Shown piece after piece: positions 19,509-28,438 of a DNA stretch of 64,000 bases. How positions within the stretch are numbered: the stretch's first letter is position 1; each line of letters begins with the position of its first letter. The DNA lies in the NCBI GenBank assembly GCA_002083615.1, contig MSXO01000012.1, positions 76,911-140,910 on the forward strand, read 5' to 3'. The stretch is from Proteobacteria bacterium ST_bin11 (lineage in GTDB: Bacteria > Pseudomonadota > Gammaproteobacteria > Methylococcales > Methylomonadaceae). A model generated the notes under the pieces. The model was not told where the DNA came from, did no database searches, and worked only from the letters and a program-made list of their open reading frames with translations. The translations under genes and the position numbers were made by a program.

Positions 19509-20653
19509 GGAAACACCGCGCTCCATTGAAACAGCACCTGTCCGAAATGGTCTTCACGCAAATGATCGCGTGAGGCTTCAATCTTTAAGGCATTGTTATG
19601 ATTGAGTTTGTAGCGCACACCACCGAGAAACCTGTCCTCGACATAATTCCTAAACATCACCAGATAGGGGTCGCCCCGACCGCCAAAGGTGCCTTCCACT
19701 CGTCCCACCAAAGTCCAGGCAGGATTGAGTTCCCATTCGACTTGCCCGTAAGCACTGAGAAAATCGTCGTGGGTATTGCTGCCTAGCCGGCTTTCTAAGG
19801 TGTTGTTCACATACACAACTTCACTCAGAAGGCGCACTGCTTGGATTTGTTTATTGGCGTAAGCGCTGGCAATAAACTGGTTGACGTTTTTCACGGCCGG
19901 TTCGTCGGAGCGAATTTGGTTATACGCGCCAGAGACACCGAATTCGTCGACGCCGAAGCTGATCGGTTGATAGCCAAGCCGAAACGATGCGCCGGGGCGA
20001 CGGGTACCTCCCGGTTCGACCAGATTAAAGGCTTCCAGACCTTGATTGATTTGCGGGCCCGCACCCGCCGCAACTGAATAATACAGGCCGCCTTCGCCTA
20101 GATCGTGGAGGCCTTCCCATAACAATCCGGTCAAATGGTTGGGTATCACGCCACCGGCAGTTTCAAATGCCATAATGCCGGGCCTGCTGATAGTGGTTTG
20201 CAAAAACGCGCCGTGATGGAACTGCATGTTCCAGTAACCGATCGGGTTATGAAAGCGGCCAAGCCACAGGGTAGCTTCGTCCCCTACGTGCATACCCAAT
20301 TGAAATCTTTCCAAGTTATGGGTTTTGGTGCTGACCAGCCATTCGCCGAGAAACCGAAATTGCTGATAATCGGTCGTGTAGAACACGTTTATCTCGGGGA
20401 TAAAGTCGCTATTACTGAGCTTTTTCTGGGGCTCTTGATCGAAACGCACTATACCGGTCAAAGCCGGAAATAATAATAAATCGCCCGACAGCCCTTTGGC
20501 ACTGTTGTTGGGTATATGCCCCATGTGCCCCATGTGCCCTATGTGGCCTTCAGCAACAGCCCTGACAGGAACGAAACTGGCGAGTCCGCAAAGGCAACAA
20601 ATTATTGCGCCGCTTAGCGTTTTGAAGATGGCTGGATAGTGTCGTTGCCGCAT
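19505..20653 (-). CDS. putative outer-membrane beta-barrel protein, first gene of the signalling operon
   Basis: A 382-residue exported protein. After a signal peptide comes a His/Met/Gly tract (HIGHMGHMGHI) that could bind metal, then alternating beta-strand sequence ending in an aromatic/Phe-type C-terminus (QVLFQWSAVF), as in outer-membrane barrels. Charged strands such as ERFQLGMHVGDEATLWLGRF and VRYKLNHNNALKIEAS support a barrel. It is the promoter-proximal gene of the operon that ends with the sigma-54 regulator. I cannot name the family. Confidence 0.65.
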   Translation of the reverse strand: MRQRHYPAIFKTLSGAIICCLCGLASFVPVRAVAEGHIGHMGHMGHIPNNSAKGLSGDLLLFPALTGIVRFDQEPQKKLSNSDFIPEINVFYTTDYQQFRFLGEWLVSTKTHNLERFQLGMHVGDEATLWLGRFHNPIGYWNMQFHHGAFLQTTISRPGIMAFETAGGVIPNHLTGLLWEGLHDLGEGGLYYSVAAGAGPQINQGLEAFNLVEPGGTRRPGASFRLGYQPISFGVDEFGVSGAYNQIRSDEPAVKNVNQFIASAYANKQIQAVRLLSEVVYVNNTLESRLGSNTHDDFLSAYGQVEWELNPAWTLVGRVEGTFGGRGDPYLVMFRNYVEDRFLGGVRYKLNHNNALKIEASRDHLREDHFGQVLFQWSAVFP

Positions 20654-21399
20654 GCAGACTCTCTAGCATTTCATCGGTAGGATACGTACACTACCTAGTT
20701 AAATCGGAACGTCCCTCCCGATGGATTTACAGCGAAATGTATCACATATTTTTGAATAGTTGACGATATTTCGTCAAAATTTAAGCGATAAAAGCGCCTA
20801 ATTGGGGTTCCCTGACACCCTGACTGCCTTATCTCAAAGCAAAATGATCTTGGCTGAAGCAAGCCCCATTCAGCAGGCCGACATTAGTTTAAGCGCGCCG
20901 TATTAATCACCGGGCTTTCGCTCAGATTCAGATTAATTGAAAGTCATACATAGCTAGACTTTAGACTGGGTTCATTGGAAAAAAGCCCGAAAGACATCCG
21001 AGCAGCAATAATCAGCATCGCGTTTGACCGCTTAAACGGTGTTCTCTGGTTAAACGCCGGATACGTATCTCTAAAGTCTGAACCTTTTTTCCAACAACCA
21101 GGAAAGAATCTAACACCACAGGTTAATCCACCCCATTGCACTAGCTGTACGACATTTCGTAACCGCTACGATATTTAGTGCTGAAATCAGCAATTAGCTG
21201 TGGAATTTTTCACAACTTTTCAGTGCACCTTAGCCATAAAATAACGTCTAAACAACTAGTTACAATATTTTCGACCTAACTGAATCGACGGTGGCATTGG
21301 TTTTGCGAAGTATTGAGCGTTTCTCCGAAATGAGGAGGGCTGGATACCAAATAACCCCATAACGGTTATTTTCATTTATTTCAATACGAGGCAATCACC
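20654..21399. other. 746-bp intergenic region without a convincing gene
   Basis: This stretch separates the minus-strand signalling operon from a plus-strand small gene, so it must hold divergent promoters. I see a perfect palindrome (listed separately) and AT-rich tracts. The only frame of note, 20975-21178, is poor as a protein and has no clear ribosome site. No tRNA or recognisable riboswitch is evident. Confidence 0.5.
20760..20777. promoter_or_regulatory. perfect palindrome, candidate operator of the signalling operon
   Basis: TTGACGA-TATT-TCGTCAA, a perfect 7-bp inverted repeat with a 4-bp centre, about 107 bp upstream of the outer-membrane gene start. It looks like a dimeric regulator site. 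No second copy was seen, so its regulator is unknown. Confidence 0.4.
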
Positions 21400-21588
21400 A
21401 TGAAATCCTTCCAACAGATTACTCGCTGTAAAAGATGCGGTGAATTATTGTCATCTCATGAAAAATCCCACGCGGACAGAGCAGGCCTCTGTGCAATTTG
21501 CGATCACATGCGCAGTGAAGCACTGGAAATTTACCGAGCAGTGCAGGAAAAAAATAACGGGGAGAAAATTCGCTTCAGATTGGTTTAA
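21400..21588 (+). CDS. small zinc-ribbon-like protein (62 residues)
   Basis: Two CxxC knuckles, CKRC (residues 10-13) and CAIC (about 31-34), in a 62-residue protein suggest a structural zinc site. The C-terminal helix is charged (RSEALEIYRAVQEKNNGEK). GAGG lies about 10 bp upstream of the ATG. It stands alone between intergenic stretches. It could be a small regulatory or nucleic-acid-binding protein; the role is unknown. Confidence 0.65.
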   Translation: MKSFQQITRCKRCGELLSSHEKSHADRAGLCAICDHMRSEALEIYRAVQEKNNGEKIRFRLV

Positions 21589-21823
21589 GCATTGGCTTGT
21601 TATAAGTCTGGCCGCTTAACAACGGACTGCAGTCGATAACTATCGTTAGGCAACAAACCGGGTCAAACCGGAATGGCTAAACAGAATTGGGACCCGCTGT
21701 TATAGCGGACCAGACCGCTTCTACCGGCACTATTTGCTTCCGTATAAGCGCTAGTTTGAAGATTAAGAATCTGGAAAAGCTCGCTCAAAAGAACTTTACA
21801 ACCTCAACCTTGGGAGACAAATT

Positions 21824-22132
21824 ATGAATACATTAGAAATCGTGAAAATCTGTTTACGCGAACTAAAACGCTGCAGCATAAGTTTTTTGCTTATTGTTGT
21901 TGGCGTATTTCTAGCTACCCAAAATGCCCCCGCCGCCACCATGCCGAAGAATAATCAATGCATGGGCAGCATGGAAATGATTAACGCAATTGCCTCGCGC
22001 CCCCTCAAATCCAGTTCGCGCGCGATGGTCCAGCCTGTTGGTAATTCGCTCCATCGGTTTCATGCCAAGCAAGTAAGTAGCAAATGCACTGGCTACCCCA
22101 CTGAGAATAAAGCCAACAAACACTACAAATGA
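21824..22132 (+). CDS. small exported protein, function unknown
   Basis: GGGAG lies 9 bp before the ATG. The 102-residue product has a basic N-region, a hydrophobic core (SISFLLIVVGVFLATQ) and a likely cleavage after APAAT. The mature part is basic with two Cys (QCMGS, SKCTG). No family recognised. The ribosome site and signal peptide support it, but the mature part is low in recognisable structure. Confidence 0.5.
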   Translation: MNTLEIVKICLRELKRCSISFLLIVVGVFLATQNAPAATMPKNNQCMGSMEMINAIASRPLKSSSRAMVQPVGNSLHRFHAKQVSSKCTGYPTENKANKHYK

Positions 22133-22439
22133 GCACTATCGTCAATCTAAATCACACCGAAACGTTCGCGCTGAAATACCGACTAGCCACCCCCTAACTC
22201 AAGCCCTCCAGTAAAAAATCTCGAAACACAAATGAGGGCTTTCCCTGAGACCAGCCCTAGCAAACGACCCAAACAGACCGGTTTTGCTCATACCGTTAAT
22301 CTTGCGTGTGGAGGCGAGCAATAAACCAAAACCTCTGCCAAGCTCAGAAAGGTCAACTAAACGAGTACAATGCCCGCTTTTGATCCCCCTACCTTTAGTC
22401 CGCTTTTGCAGATTTGTTGTGCTTCGCATTTAATATTCG
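22133..22439. other. 307-bp intergenic region upstream of dusA
   Basis: No convincing gene. A minus-strand frame (22199-22429) is open but has no family resemblance or ribosome site. The promoter for dusA-folE-hemH is expected here; I could not pick reliable -35/-10 boxes. Confidence 0.4.
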
Positions 22440-23450
22440 ATGATAAACGCTTTAAAACTTCTTAGTAACGCCTATCCAACCAGTCAGTTTAATACTCACA
22501 GATTCTCCGTGGCACCTATGTTGGATTGGACCGACCGACATTGTCGGTATTTCCATAGAACCTTATCGCAACATGCTCTGCTTTACACCGAAATGGTCAC
22601 CACTGGCGCCATTTTGCACGGTAACCGCGACCGGCACTTGCAGTTTAATTCAGCCGAACATCCATTGGCCTTACAACTGGGTGGCAGCAATCCAGCGGAT
22701 TTAGCGGAATGCGCAAAAATTGCCGCTGATTACGCTTACGATGAGATCAACTTAAATGTCGGCTGCCCTAGCGACCGCGTGCAGAATGGCCGCTTCGGCG
22801 CCTGTTTAATGGCCGAACCCGAGTTGGTAGCGGAATGCGTGGCAGCGATGCGGCAAGCGGCGGCGATGCCGGTGACAGTTAAATCTCGGATCGGCATCGA
22901 TGATAGAGATTCTTACGAAGAACTGCACAATTTCATTGCCGCAGTGGCGGAGGCCGGTTGCGAGACGTTTATCATCCATGCCCGCAAAGCCTGGTTGTCC
23001 GGCCTGTCGCCCAAGCAAAATCGCGACGTGCCGCCGCTACGCTACGACGTAGTATTTCAATTGAAGCAAGATTTTCCAGCGCTTAATATCGTCATCAACG
23101 GCGGCATCGAATCATTGGATAGCGCGCAAGCTTTATTGGCGCAAGTCGATGGGGTAATGCTGGGACGAGAGGTCTATCACAATCCCTATTTACTGGCGGA
23201 AGTAGACCGGTGCCTATTTAAGGACGGGCATCCGCTCAAGTCGCGACAAGAGACGGTGTTAGGCCTGCTGCCTTACATTGAGGACCAATTAGGACAAGGC
23301 GTCAGGCTGCATTGCATCACCCGGCATATGCTGGGTCTGTTTCATGGCGTCGACGGTGCGCGGGCCTGGCGCCGCCATCTCAGTGAAAACGCCACCCGCT
23401 TTGGAGCCAGCAGTCAGGTGATTTTGGACGCCTTAGAATTTACAGTTTGA
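22440..23450 (+). CDS. dusA: tRNA-dihydrouridine(20/20a) synthase DusA
   Basis: Flavoenzyme that reduces uridine to dihydrouridine in the tRNA D-loop. N-terminal FMN-binding SVAPMLDWTDRHCRYFHR, TEMVTTGAILHG, LQLGGSNP, NVGCPSDRVQNGRFGACLM (with the catalytic Cys in GACLM), and the C-terminal ITRHMLGLFHG and ARAWRRHLSE typical of DusA. It has 336 residues, normal length. folE follows after 39 bp. Confidence 0.96.
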   Translation: MINALKLLSNAYPTSQFNTHRFSVAPMLDWTDRHCRYFHRTLSQHALLYTEMVTTGAILHGNRDRHLQFNSAEHPLALQLGGSNPADLAECAKIAADYAYDEINLNVGCPSDRVQNGRFGACLMAEPELVAECVAAMRQAAAMPVTVKSRIGIDDRDSYEELHNFIAAVAEAGCETFIIHARKAWLSGLSPKQNRDVPPLRYDVVFQLKQDFPALNIVINGGIESLDSAQALLAQVDGVMLGREVYHNPYLLAEVDRCLFKDGHPLKSRQETVLGLLPYIEDQLGQGVRLHCITRHMLGLFHGVDGARAWRRHLSENATRFGASSQVILDALEFTV

Positions 23451-23489
23451 TACTGTATACTCACGACATTTTTTTACTCGGGGGCGGCA

Positions 23490-24032
23490 ATGGAAGAATA
23501 TTTCTCCAAAATAATTCAAGCGATAGGCGAAGACGTGAATCGGGAAGGTTTGCGCGACACGCCGAAACGGGCCGCAAAAGCCTTTAAATTCCTGAATAAC
23601 GGTTACGAAAAAACGCTGGATGAGGTACTGAACGGCGCGATATTTCAAGCGGACACAGAAGATATGGTGATCGTGAAAGACATCGAGCTGTACTCGTTGT
23701 GCGAGCACCACCTGTTACCCTTCATCGGTAAATGCCACATCGGTTACCTGCCCAAAGGCAAAGTCTTAGGCTTATCCAAGCTGGCACGGATCGTTGACAT
23801 GTACGGTCGCCGCCTGCAGATTCAGGAGCAATTAACGCGGCAAATTGCCAAGGCGGTGGAAACAGCCATTGATGCCCGCGGCGTAGCGGTGGTCATCGAA
23901 GCTAAGCATTTGTGCATGATGATGCGCGGCGTGGAAAAACAAAACTCGGTGATGACCACCTCGGTGATGCTGGGCATTTTTCGAGAAGAAATCAGTACCC
24001 GCTCCGAATTCCTGAATCTGATTAATCGCTGA
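23490..24032 (+). CDS. folE: GTP cyclohydrolase I FolE
   Basis: Converts GTP to 7,8-dihydroneopterin triphosphate, the entry to tetrahydrofolate (and tetrahydromethanopterin-like) cofactors. The zinc-ligand motif SLCEHHLLPF (Cys and His) and the second Cys in HLCMMMRGVEKQ are present, with REGLRDTPKRAAKA and MTTSVMLGIFRE. The 180-residue length is usual. hemH starts 5 bp downstream. Confidence 0.97.
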   Translation: MEEYFSKIIQAIGEDVNREGLRDTPKRAAKAFKFLNNGYEKTLDEVLNGAIFQADTEDMVIVKDIELYSLCEHHLLPFIGKCHIGYLPKGKVLGLSKLARIVDMYGRRLQIQEQLTRQIAKAVETAIDARGVAVVIEAKHLCMMMRGVEKQNSVMTTSVMLGIFREEISTRSEFLNLINR

Positions 24033-24037
24033 ATACC

Positions 24038-25021
24038 ATGACCGACACAAGCACACATAAAGTTGGGGTGTTACTGGTCAATCTTGGCTCACCCGCCTCC
24101 CCGAAAACCGGCGATGTACGCCGCTTTCTGCGCGAATTTCTCGGCGACCCGCGCGTGGTAAATTTACCCAGACCACTGTGGTGGCTGATCCTGAACCTAT
24201 TCGTGCTGCCGTTTCGGCCCAAAAAGTCGGCACACGCCTACCAATCGATCTGGACCGAACAAGGCTCGCCTTTGGTGGTATTTACCGAGAAATTGACTGC
24301 CAAACTACAAAGCTTGGGTGAGACTGACGAAGCGCATTTGCTGATCGATTGCGCAATGCGTTATGGCAAGCCGGCATTGCGGGAAAAGCTGCAAAACTTT
24401 AACAAGCAAGGCGTGAACGAAATCGTCATCCTGCCCTTGTATCCGCAATATTCCTCTACCACTACCGCCTCGATTTTTGATGTGGTTGCCGAAGAATTCG
24501 TCAGTTGGCGACACATGCCCGGCCTGCGCTTTATCAGCGATTTTCATCAGCACCCCAGCTACATCGAAGCCCTGGCGCAATCGATCCGCCAACATTGGCA
24601 GTCTCATGGGCAAGCTGAGTTGCTGCTGTTATCGTTTCATGGGTTGCCGGCTAAATTGACCGAATGGGGCGACCCATATTTCTATCAGTGCCAAACCACT
24701 GGTCGCCTGCTCGCCGAGCAATTGGGATTAAACGACCAACAATGGAAATTGGTGTTCCAATCGCGTTTTGGCAAGGCCGAATGGCTGAAACCTTATTGCG
24801 TGGAAGTGTTGGAAGAACTACCGCAACAAGGCATCAAACACGTCGACGTGATTTGTCCGGGATTCTCGGTAGACTGCCTGGAAACACTGGAGGAGATCGC
24901 TATCGCTAACCAGGAAATTTTCATGGAGGCGGGCGGCGAGACTTATCGCTACATTCCATGTTTAAACGACAGCGATGCTCATGTCGAATTGATGCTTGAT
25001 TTAATCAAAACCGTGCATTGA
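24038..25021 (+). CDS. hemH: ferrochelatase HemH
   Basis: Inserts Fe2+ into protoporphyrin IX. Recognised by GVLLVNLGSPASPKTGDVRR, ILPLYPQYSSTTTAS, LLLSFHGLPAK (catalytic His), FQSRFGKAEWLKPY and VICPGFSVDCLETLEEI. The 327-residue length fits the bacterial enzyme. It is in tight array with folE and the MutS-like gene. Confidence 0.96.
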   Translation: MTDTSTHKVGVLLVNLGSPASPKTGDVRRFLREFLGDPRVVNLPRPLWWLILNLFVLPFRPKKSAHAYQSIWTEQGSPLVVFTEKLTAKLQSLGETDEAHLLIDCAMRYGKPALREKLQNFNKQGVNEIVILPLYPQYSSTTTASIFDVVAEEFVSWRHMPGLRFISDFHQHPSYIEALAQSIRQHWQSHGQAELLLLSFHGLPAKLTEWGDPYFYQCQTTGRLLAEQLGLNDQQWKLVFQSRFGKAEWLKPYCVEVLEELPQQGIKHVDVICPGFSVDCLETLEEIAIANQEIFMEAGGETYRYIPCLNDSDAHVELMLDLIKTVH

Positions 25022-25053
25022 ATAAAGCGCGGCTACTAAAAACCGGGGGTAAT

Positions 25054-26646
25054 ATGCAACAAAACGTCTTACAGAGCTGGAATGACGAATGGCCGGCAGT
25101 GCGCACCAACCAACCTTTAGCTACCGGTGAGGGTGTAATCGACCAGGGTGCGTTTAACACCATCGAAGTGGACGAACTGTTCGATTACGTTAATTATGCC
25201 ACCACCACCGCCGGTAAAACCGTGTTTTATCGATCGCTCAGCCAACCATTGGACGATCGGGATGCGATAGTCGCCAAGCAAGCAGCAGTCAGGGAAATTC
25301 AAGACAACCCCGATGTGCGCGCCAACGTGGAAAACATTGTTGCCGACGCTGCCGCCTCTGAAAATCGGTTGTATCTCTTGCTGTTTGGTGAGTTTCTCGG
25401 CGGCTTCGGCACCGCGCGCGAGGACAATCAAATCGAAGGTTACGGCTACAAACAATACGTACGTGGGGTGCGGGTGGCCTTGAATCTGGTGGGTGCAATC
25501 CACAACTCTGGCAAGCCGCAAAGTACTTACTTGCAAAGCGTGTTCGAGAAAATCGGTAATTTTTCGCACAGCAACGAATATTCACTGATGGTAGGCCCGG
25601 TCTACAACAGCGAAAAAGGCCTGCAAAGCAAAGAAGAGCGCAAAAACTCTTTCTCGCCGGCCACTATCTTTCGGCCTACCTTATTCAAACCGATGTTGAT
25701 CGCTTTGTTAATCGCCGCCATTTGGGGCTTGATGCAAATTTTTCCGACCAACATGTTCCAGGTCACCCGCGACGGCTTGTCGGTGGCTTCGGTGTTTTTT
25801 CTGCCTTTGGCCTTGGCTTATATTCCGGTAATCGGCGGTTATGATCGAGACAACTGCATCATTCCCTTACGCAACATCTATAGAAATTCGCAGGCGCTCG
25901 GCGACATGCTGGACGGCTTGGGACAACTCGACGAATTACTGGCTTTTATCAAATATGCCGAAGATTACGGCAGCGAGATGGTGCTGCCGGAAATGAATGC
26001 CAGCGAACGTCACAATATCAAATTAGTAGCGGCAAAAAACCCGGTACTTGGCCAGAAAAACCCCGCCTATGTCGGTAATGATTTCAGCATGGACGAAGAG
26101 CGCTTGGTCTGCGTGACAGGTCCGAACAGCGGCGGCAAAACCGCTTTTTGCAAAACCGTCACCCAAATCCAATTGCTGGCTCAGATCGGCTGTTTCGTGC
26201 CTGCCCAAGCTGCCAATCTGAGTGTCGCCGACCGCATTTTTTATCAGTGCCCGGAGATCAGTCACCTGGACGACGGCGAGGGCCGTTTCGGCACAGAACT
26301 GAAGCGGACCCGCGATATTTTCTTGACCAGTACCGCAAAAAGCTTAGTGGTGCTTGACGAAATGGCGGAAGGCACTACCTTTGAAGAGAAAATGCAGTCG
26401 TCTATCGACGTACTCGACGGTTTTTACCGCAAAGGCAACAGCACCATTTTAATTACCCATAACCATCAATTGGTCGACGAGTTTGTGAAAAGAAAAATCG
26501 CGGTACCTAAACAAGTGGAGTTTGCCGATGAATTGCCGACTTTTAAACTGATAGCCGGCATTTCCAGAGTCAGTCACGCCGACCGGGTCGCGAAGAAAAT
26601 CGGCTTTTCTAAACAAGACATCGATAGTTATTTAGCACAATCATGA
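25054..26646 (+). CDS. membrane-associated MutS-family ATPase (MutS domain V only)
   Basis: The C-terminal MutS ATPase is intact: P-loop TGPNSGGKTAFCKT, Walker B SLVVLDEMAEGTTFEE and the ITHNHQLVDEF segment. Mismatch-recognition domain I is absent. Two hydrophobic stretches (MLIALLIAAIWGLMQIF and SVASVFFLPLALAYIPVIG) in the middle suggest membrane association. The ATG at 25054 follows a GGGGG tract; a TTG at 25018 overlapping the hemH stop is the alternative. It overlaps purT by ATGA. The known family of such MutS-related proteins has no settled function; repair is doubtful. Confidence 0.82.
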   Translation: MQQNVLQSWNDEWPAVRTNQPLATGEGVIDQGAFNTIEVDELFDYVNYATTTAGKTVFYRSLSQPLDDRDAIVAKQAAVREIQDNPDVRANVENIVADAAASENRLYLLLFGEFLGGFGTAREDNQIEGYGYKQYVRGVRVALNLVGAIHNSGKPQSTYLQSVFEKIGNFSHSNEYSLMVGPVYNSEKGLQSKEERKNSFSPATIFRPTLFKPMLIALLIAAIWGLMQIFPTNMFQVTRDGLSVASVFFLPLALAYIPVIGGYDRDNCIIPLRNIYRNSQALGDMLDGLGQLDELLAFIKYAEDYGSEMVLPEMNASERHNIKLVAAKNPVLGQKNPAYVGNDFSMDEERLVCVTGPNSGGKTAFCKTVTQIQLLAQIGCFVPAQAANLSVADRIFYQCPEISHLDDGEGRFGTELKRTRDIFLTSTAKSLVVLDEMAEGTTFEEKMQSSIDVLDGFYRKGNSTILITHNHQLVDEFVKRKIAVPKQVEFADELPTFKLIAGISRVSHADRVAKKIGFSKQDIDSYLAQS

Positions 26647-27839
26647 ACATCGGCACACCCGACAGCGCCAGCGCCACCAGAGCTTTATTGCTGGGCAGCG
26701 GCGAATTGGGAAAAGAAATCACCATCTCCTTGCAGCGCTATGGCGTGGAAGTGATTGCGGTTGATCGCTATGCAGGCGCACCTGCCATGCAAGTGGCGCA
26801 CCGCAGCCACGTGATCGACATGACTGACGCAACCGCAGTAAAAACGCTTGTGGCTAGTGAGCAGCCGCATTACATCATCCCGGAAATCGAGGCGATTGCC
26901 ACCGAGGCGCTGGTGGAAATAGAAGCGCAAGCTCAAACCACTATCGTACCCAACGCCAGAGCGATTCAATTGACGATGAACCGCGAGGGCATCCGCGAAT
27001 TGGCGGCGGCAAAACTGGGGATACCGACCTCAAAATACGCGTTTGCCGAATCCTTTGAACAGCTAAAAGCCGCTGTGGATGATGGCATTGGTTACCCCTG
27101 CTTCATCAAGCCGACCATGTCTTCCTCCGGCAAAGGCCAATCGATGGTGAAAAGCGCGGATCAATTACAGGCCGCCTGGGATTACGCGAAGGCAGGCGGT
27201 CGCGCCGACACCGGTAAGGTGATCGTGGAAGCCAAGATCGATTTTGATTTTGAAATTACCCTGCTCACAGTCCGGGCGCTGGATGGCGATGGCCAAGTGC
27301 AAACCTATTTCTGCGAACCGATCGGGCACCGCCAAGAAGACGGCGATTATCGGGAAAGTTGGCAGCCGCAGGCGATGAGCGCCGGGGCAATTGCCTTATC
27401 CCAACAAATCGCCGACAAAGTCACCACCGCTTTAGGCGGCTTGGGTTTATTCGGAGTGGAATTATTCATCGCCGGCGATCAAGTCTGGTTTAGCGAAGTC
27501 AGCCCCCGCCCACACGACACCGGCATGGTGACGATGGCCAGTCAGCGGCAAAGCGAATTTGATTTGCACGCGAGAGCCATTCTCGGCCTGCCGGTCAATA
27601 CCGCATTGGACAAAACCGCCGCCAGCGCGGTCATTTTGGGCGGAATAGACGCCAAAGCCGTGACCTACGCGGGACTGAATCAGGCATTGGCTGTCGCGGA
27701 CACCGACATTCGCCTGTTCGGTAAACCGGAGGCTTTCGTATCAAGGCGGATGGGTGTAGCGCTTGCTACAGCCGACAACGTCGGCGTAGCTCGCGCCAAA
27801 GCGGTCCAGGCAGCTAGCCTGATTAGCGTCACTGAATGA
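26643..27839 (+). CDS. purT: formate-dependent phosphoribosylglycinamide formyltransferase PurT
   Basis: ATP-grasp enzyme that makes formyl-GAR from GAR, ATP and formate. LLGSGELGKEI opens the N-terminal domain; CFIKPTMSSSGKGQS is the ATP-grasp loop; VWFSEVSPRPHDTGMVT is the metal-binding segment. At 398 residues it is full length. It overlaps the MutS-like gene by 4 bp. In a C1 organism the use of free formate fits the metabolism, and nearby formamidase also yields formate (inference). Confidence 0.96.
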   Translation: MNIGTPDSASATRALLLGSGELGKEITISLQRYGVEVIAVDRYAGAPAMQVAHRSHVIDMTDATAVKTLVASEQPHYIIPEIEAIATEALVEIEAQAQTTIVPNARAIQLTMNREGIRELAAAKLGIPTSKYAFAESFEQLKAAVDDGIGYPCFIKPTMSSSGKGQSMVKSADQLQAAWDYAKAGGRADTGKVIVEAKIDFDFEITLLTVRALDGDGQVQTYFCEPIGHRQEDGDYRESWQPQAMSAGAIALSQQIADKVTTALGGLGLFGVELFIAGDQVWFSEVSPRPHDTGMVTMASQRQSEFDLHARAILGLPVNTALDKTAASAVILGGIDAKAVTYAGLNQALAVADTDIRLFGKPEAFVSRRMGVALATADNVGVARAKAVQAASLISVTE

Positions 27840-27862
27840 GTTGATCGGTTAAAGGTGACGCG

Positions 27863-28438
27863 ATGAAAGTCCTGTTGATCGCTACACTATCATTGACACT
27901 TGCGACGGATGCGACCGCGGACATTTTCAAATATACCGATCCGAGTGGTCGAGTGTATTACACGGACGAGCCGAAAAAAGGCATCGATTACCGTTTGATC
28001 ATCCGCACCCGTCCGCGCACTTACAGCCGCGACCTCAAGCTCATGTCCGGCAATAAACATAAATTTAACGATTTGGTTGCCAAAGCTGCGGCCAAGCATC
28101 AAATAGACCCTAAACTGCTGCACGCCGTGATTCAAGCCGAATCAGCCTATAACCCCAATGCGGTTTCGTCAGCGGGTGCGGTGGGTTTGATGCAGTTAAT
28201 GCCGGATACCGCGCGCCGCTACGGAGTCACCGACCGGCGCGATGCCGAGCAAAACGTGGATGGCGGCACCCGTTATTTGAAAGATTTACTGGCAATGTTT
28301 AATTCGAATCTGACCTTGGCAGTGGCCGGATACAACGCCGGCGAAGGCGCGGTGATGAAATACAACAACAGCGTCCCGCCCTATCCCGAAACCCGCAATT
28401 ATGTGCAGCACGTGATGTCGCTGTATCGGAAAAGTTAA
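27863..28438 (+). CDS. lytic transglycosylase (SLT) with N-terminal DUF4124
   Basis: Exported peptidoglycan-cleaving enzyme. A signal peptide is followed by a DUF4124 segment (ADIFKYTDPSGRVYYTDEP). The SLT catalytic domain starts at about residue 80: LLHAVIQAESAYNPNAVS (catalytic Glu in AES), AVGLMQLMPDTARRYGV and AVAGYNAGEGAV. The length is 191 residues. It is followed directly by the HDOD gene. Confidence 0.93.
   Translation: MKVLLIATLSLTLATDATADIFKYTDPSGRVYYTDEPKKGIDYRLIIRTRPRTYSRDLKLMSGNKHKFNDLVAKAAAKHQIDPKLLHAVIQAESAYNPNAVSSAGAVGLMQLMPDTARRYGVTDRRDAEQNVDGGTRYLKDLLAMFNSNLTLAVAGYNAGEGAVMKYNNSVPPYPETRNYVQHVMSLYRKS

Noticed and set aside
20975..21178. Plus-strand frame of 67 codons
   Set aside because: No clear ribosome site; composition like the surrounding non-coding DNA.
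22199..22429. Minus-strand frame of 76 codons upstream of dusA
   Set aside because: No ribosome site, no family resemblance, and it occupies the expected dusA promoter region.
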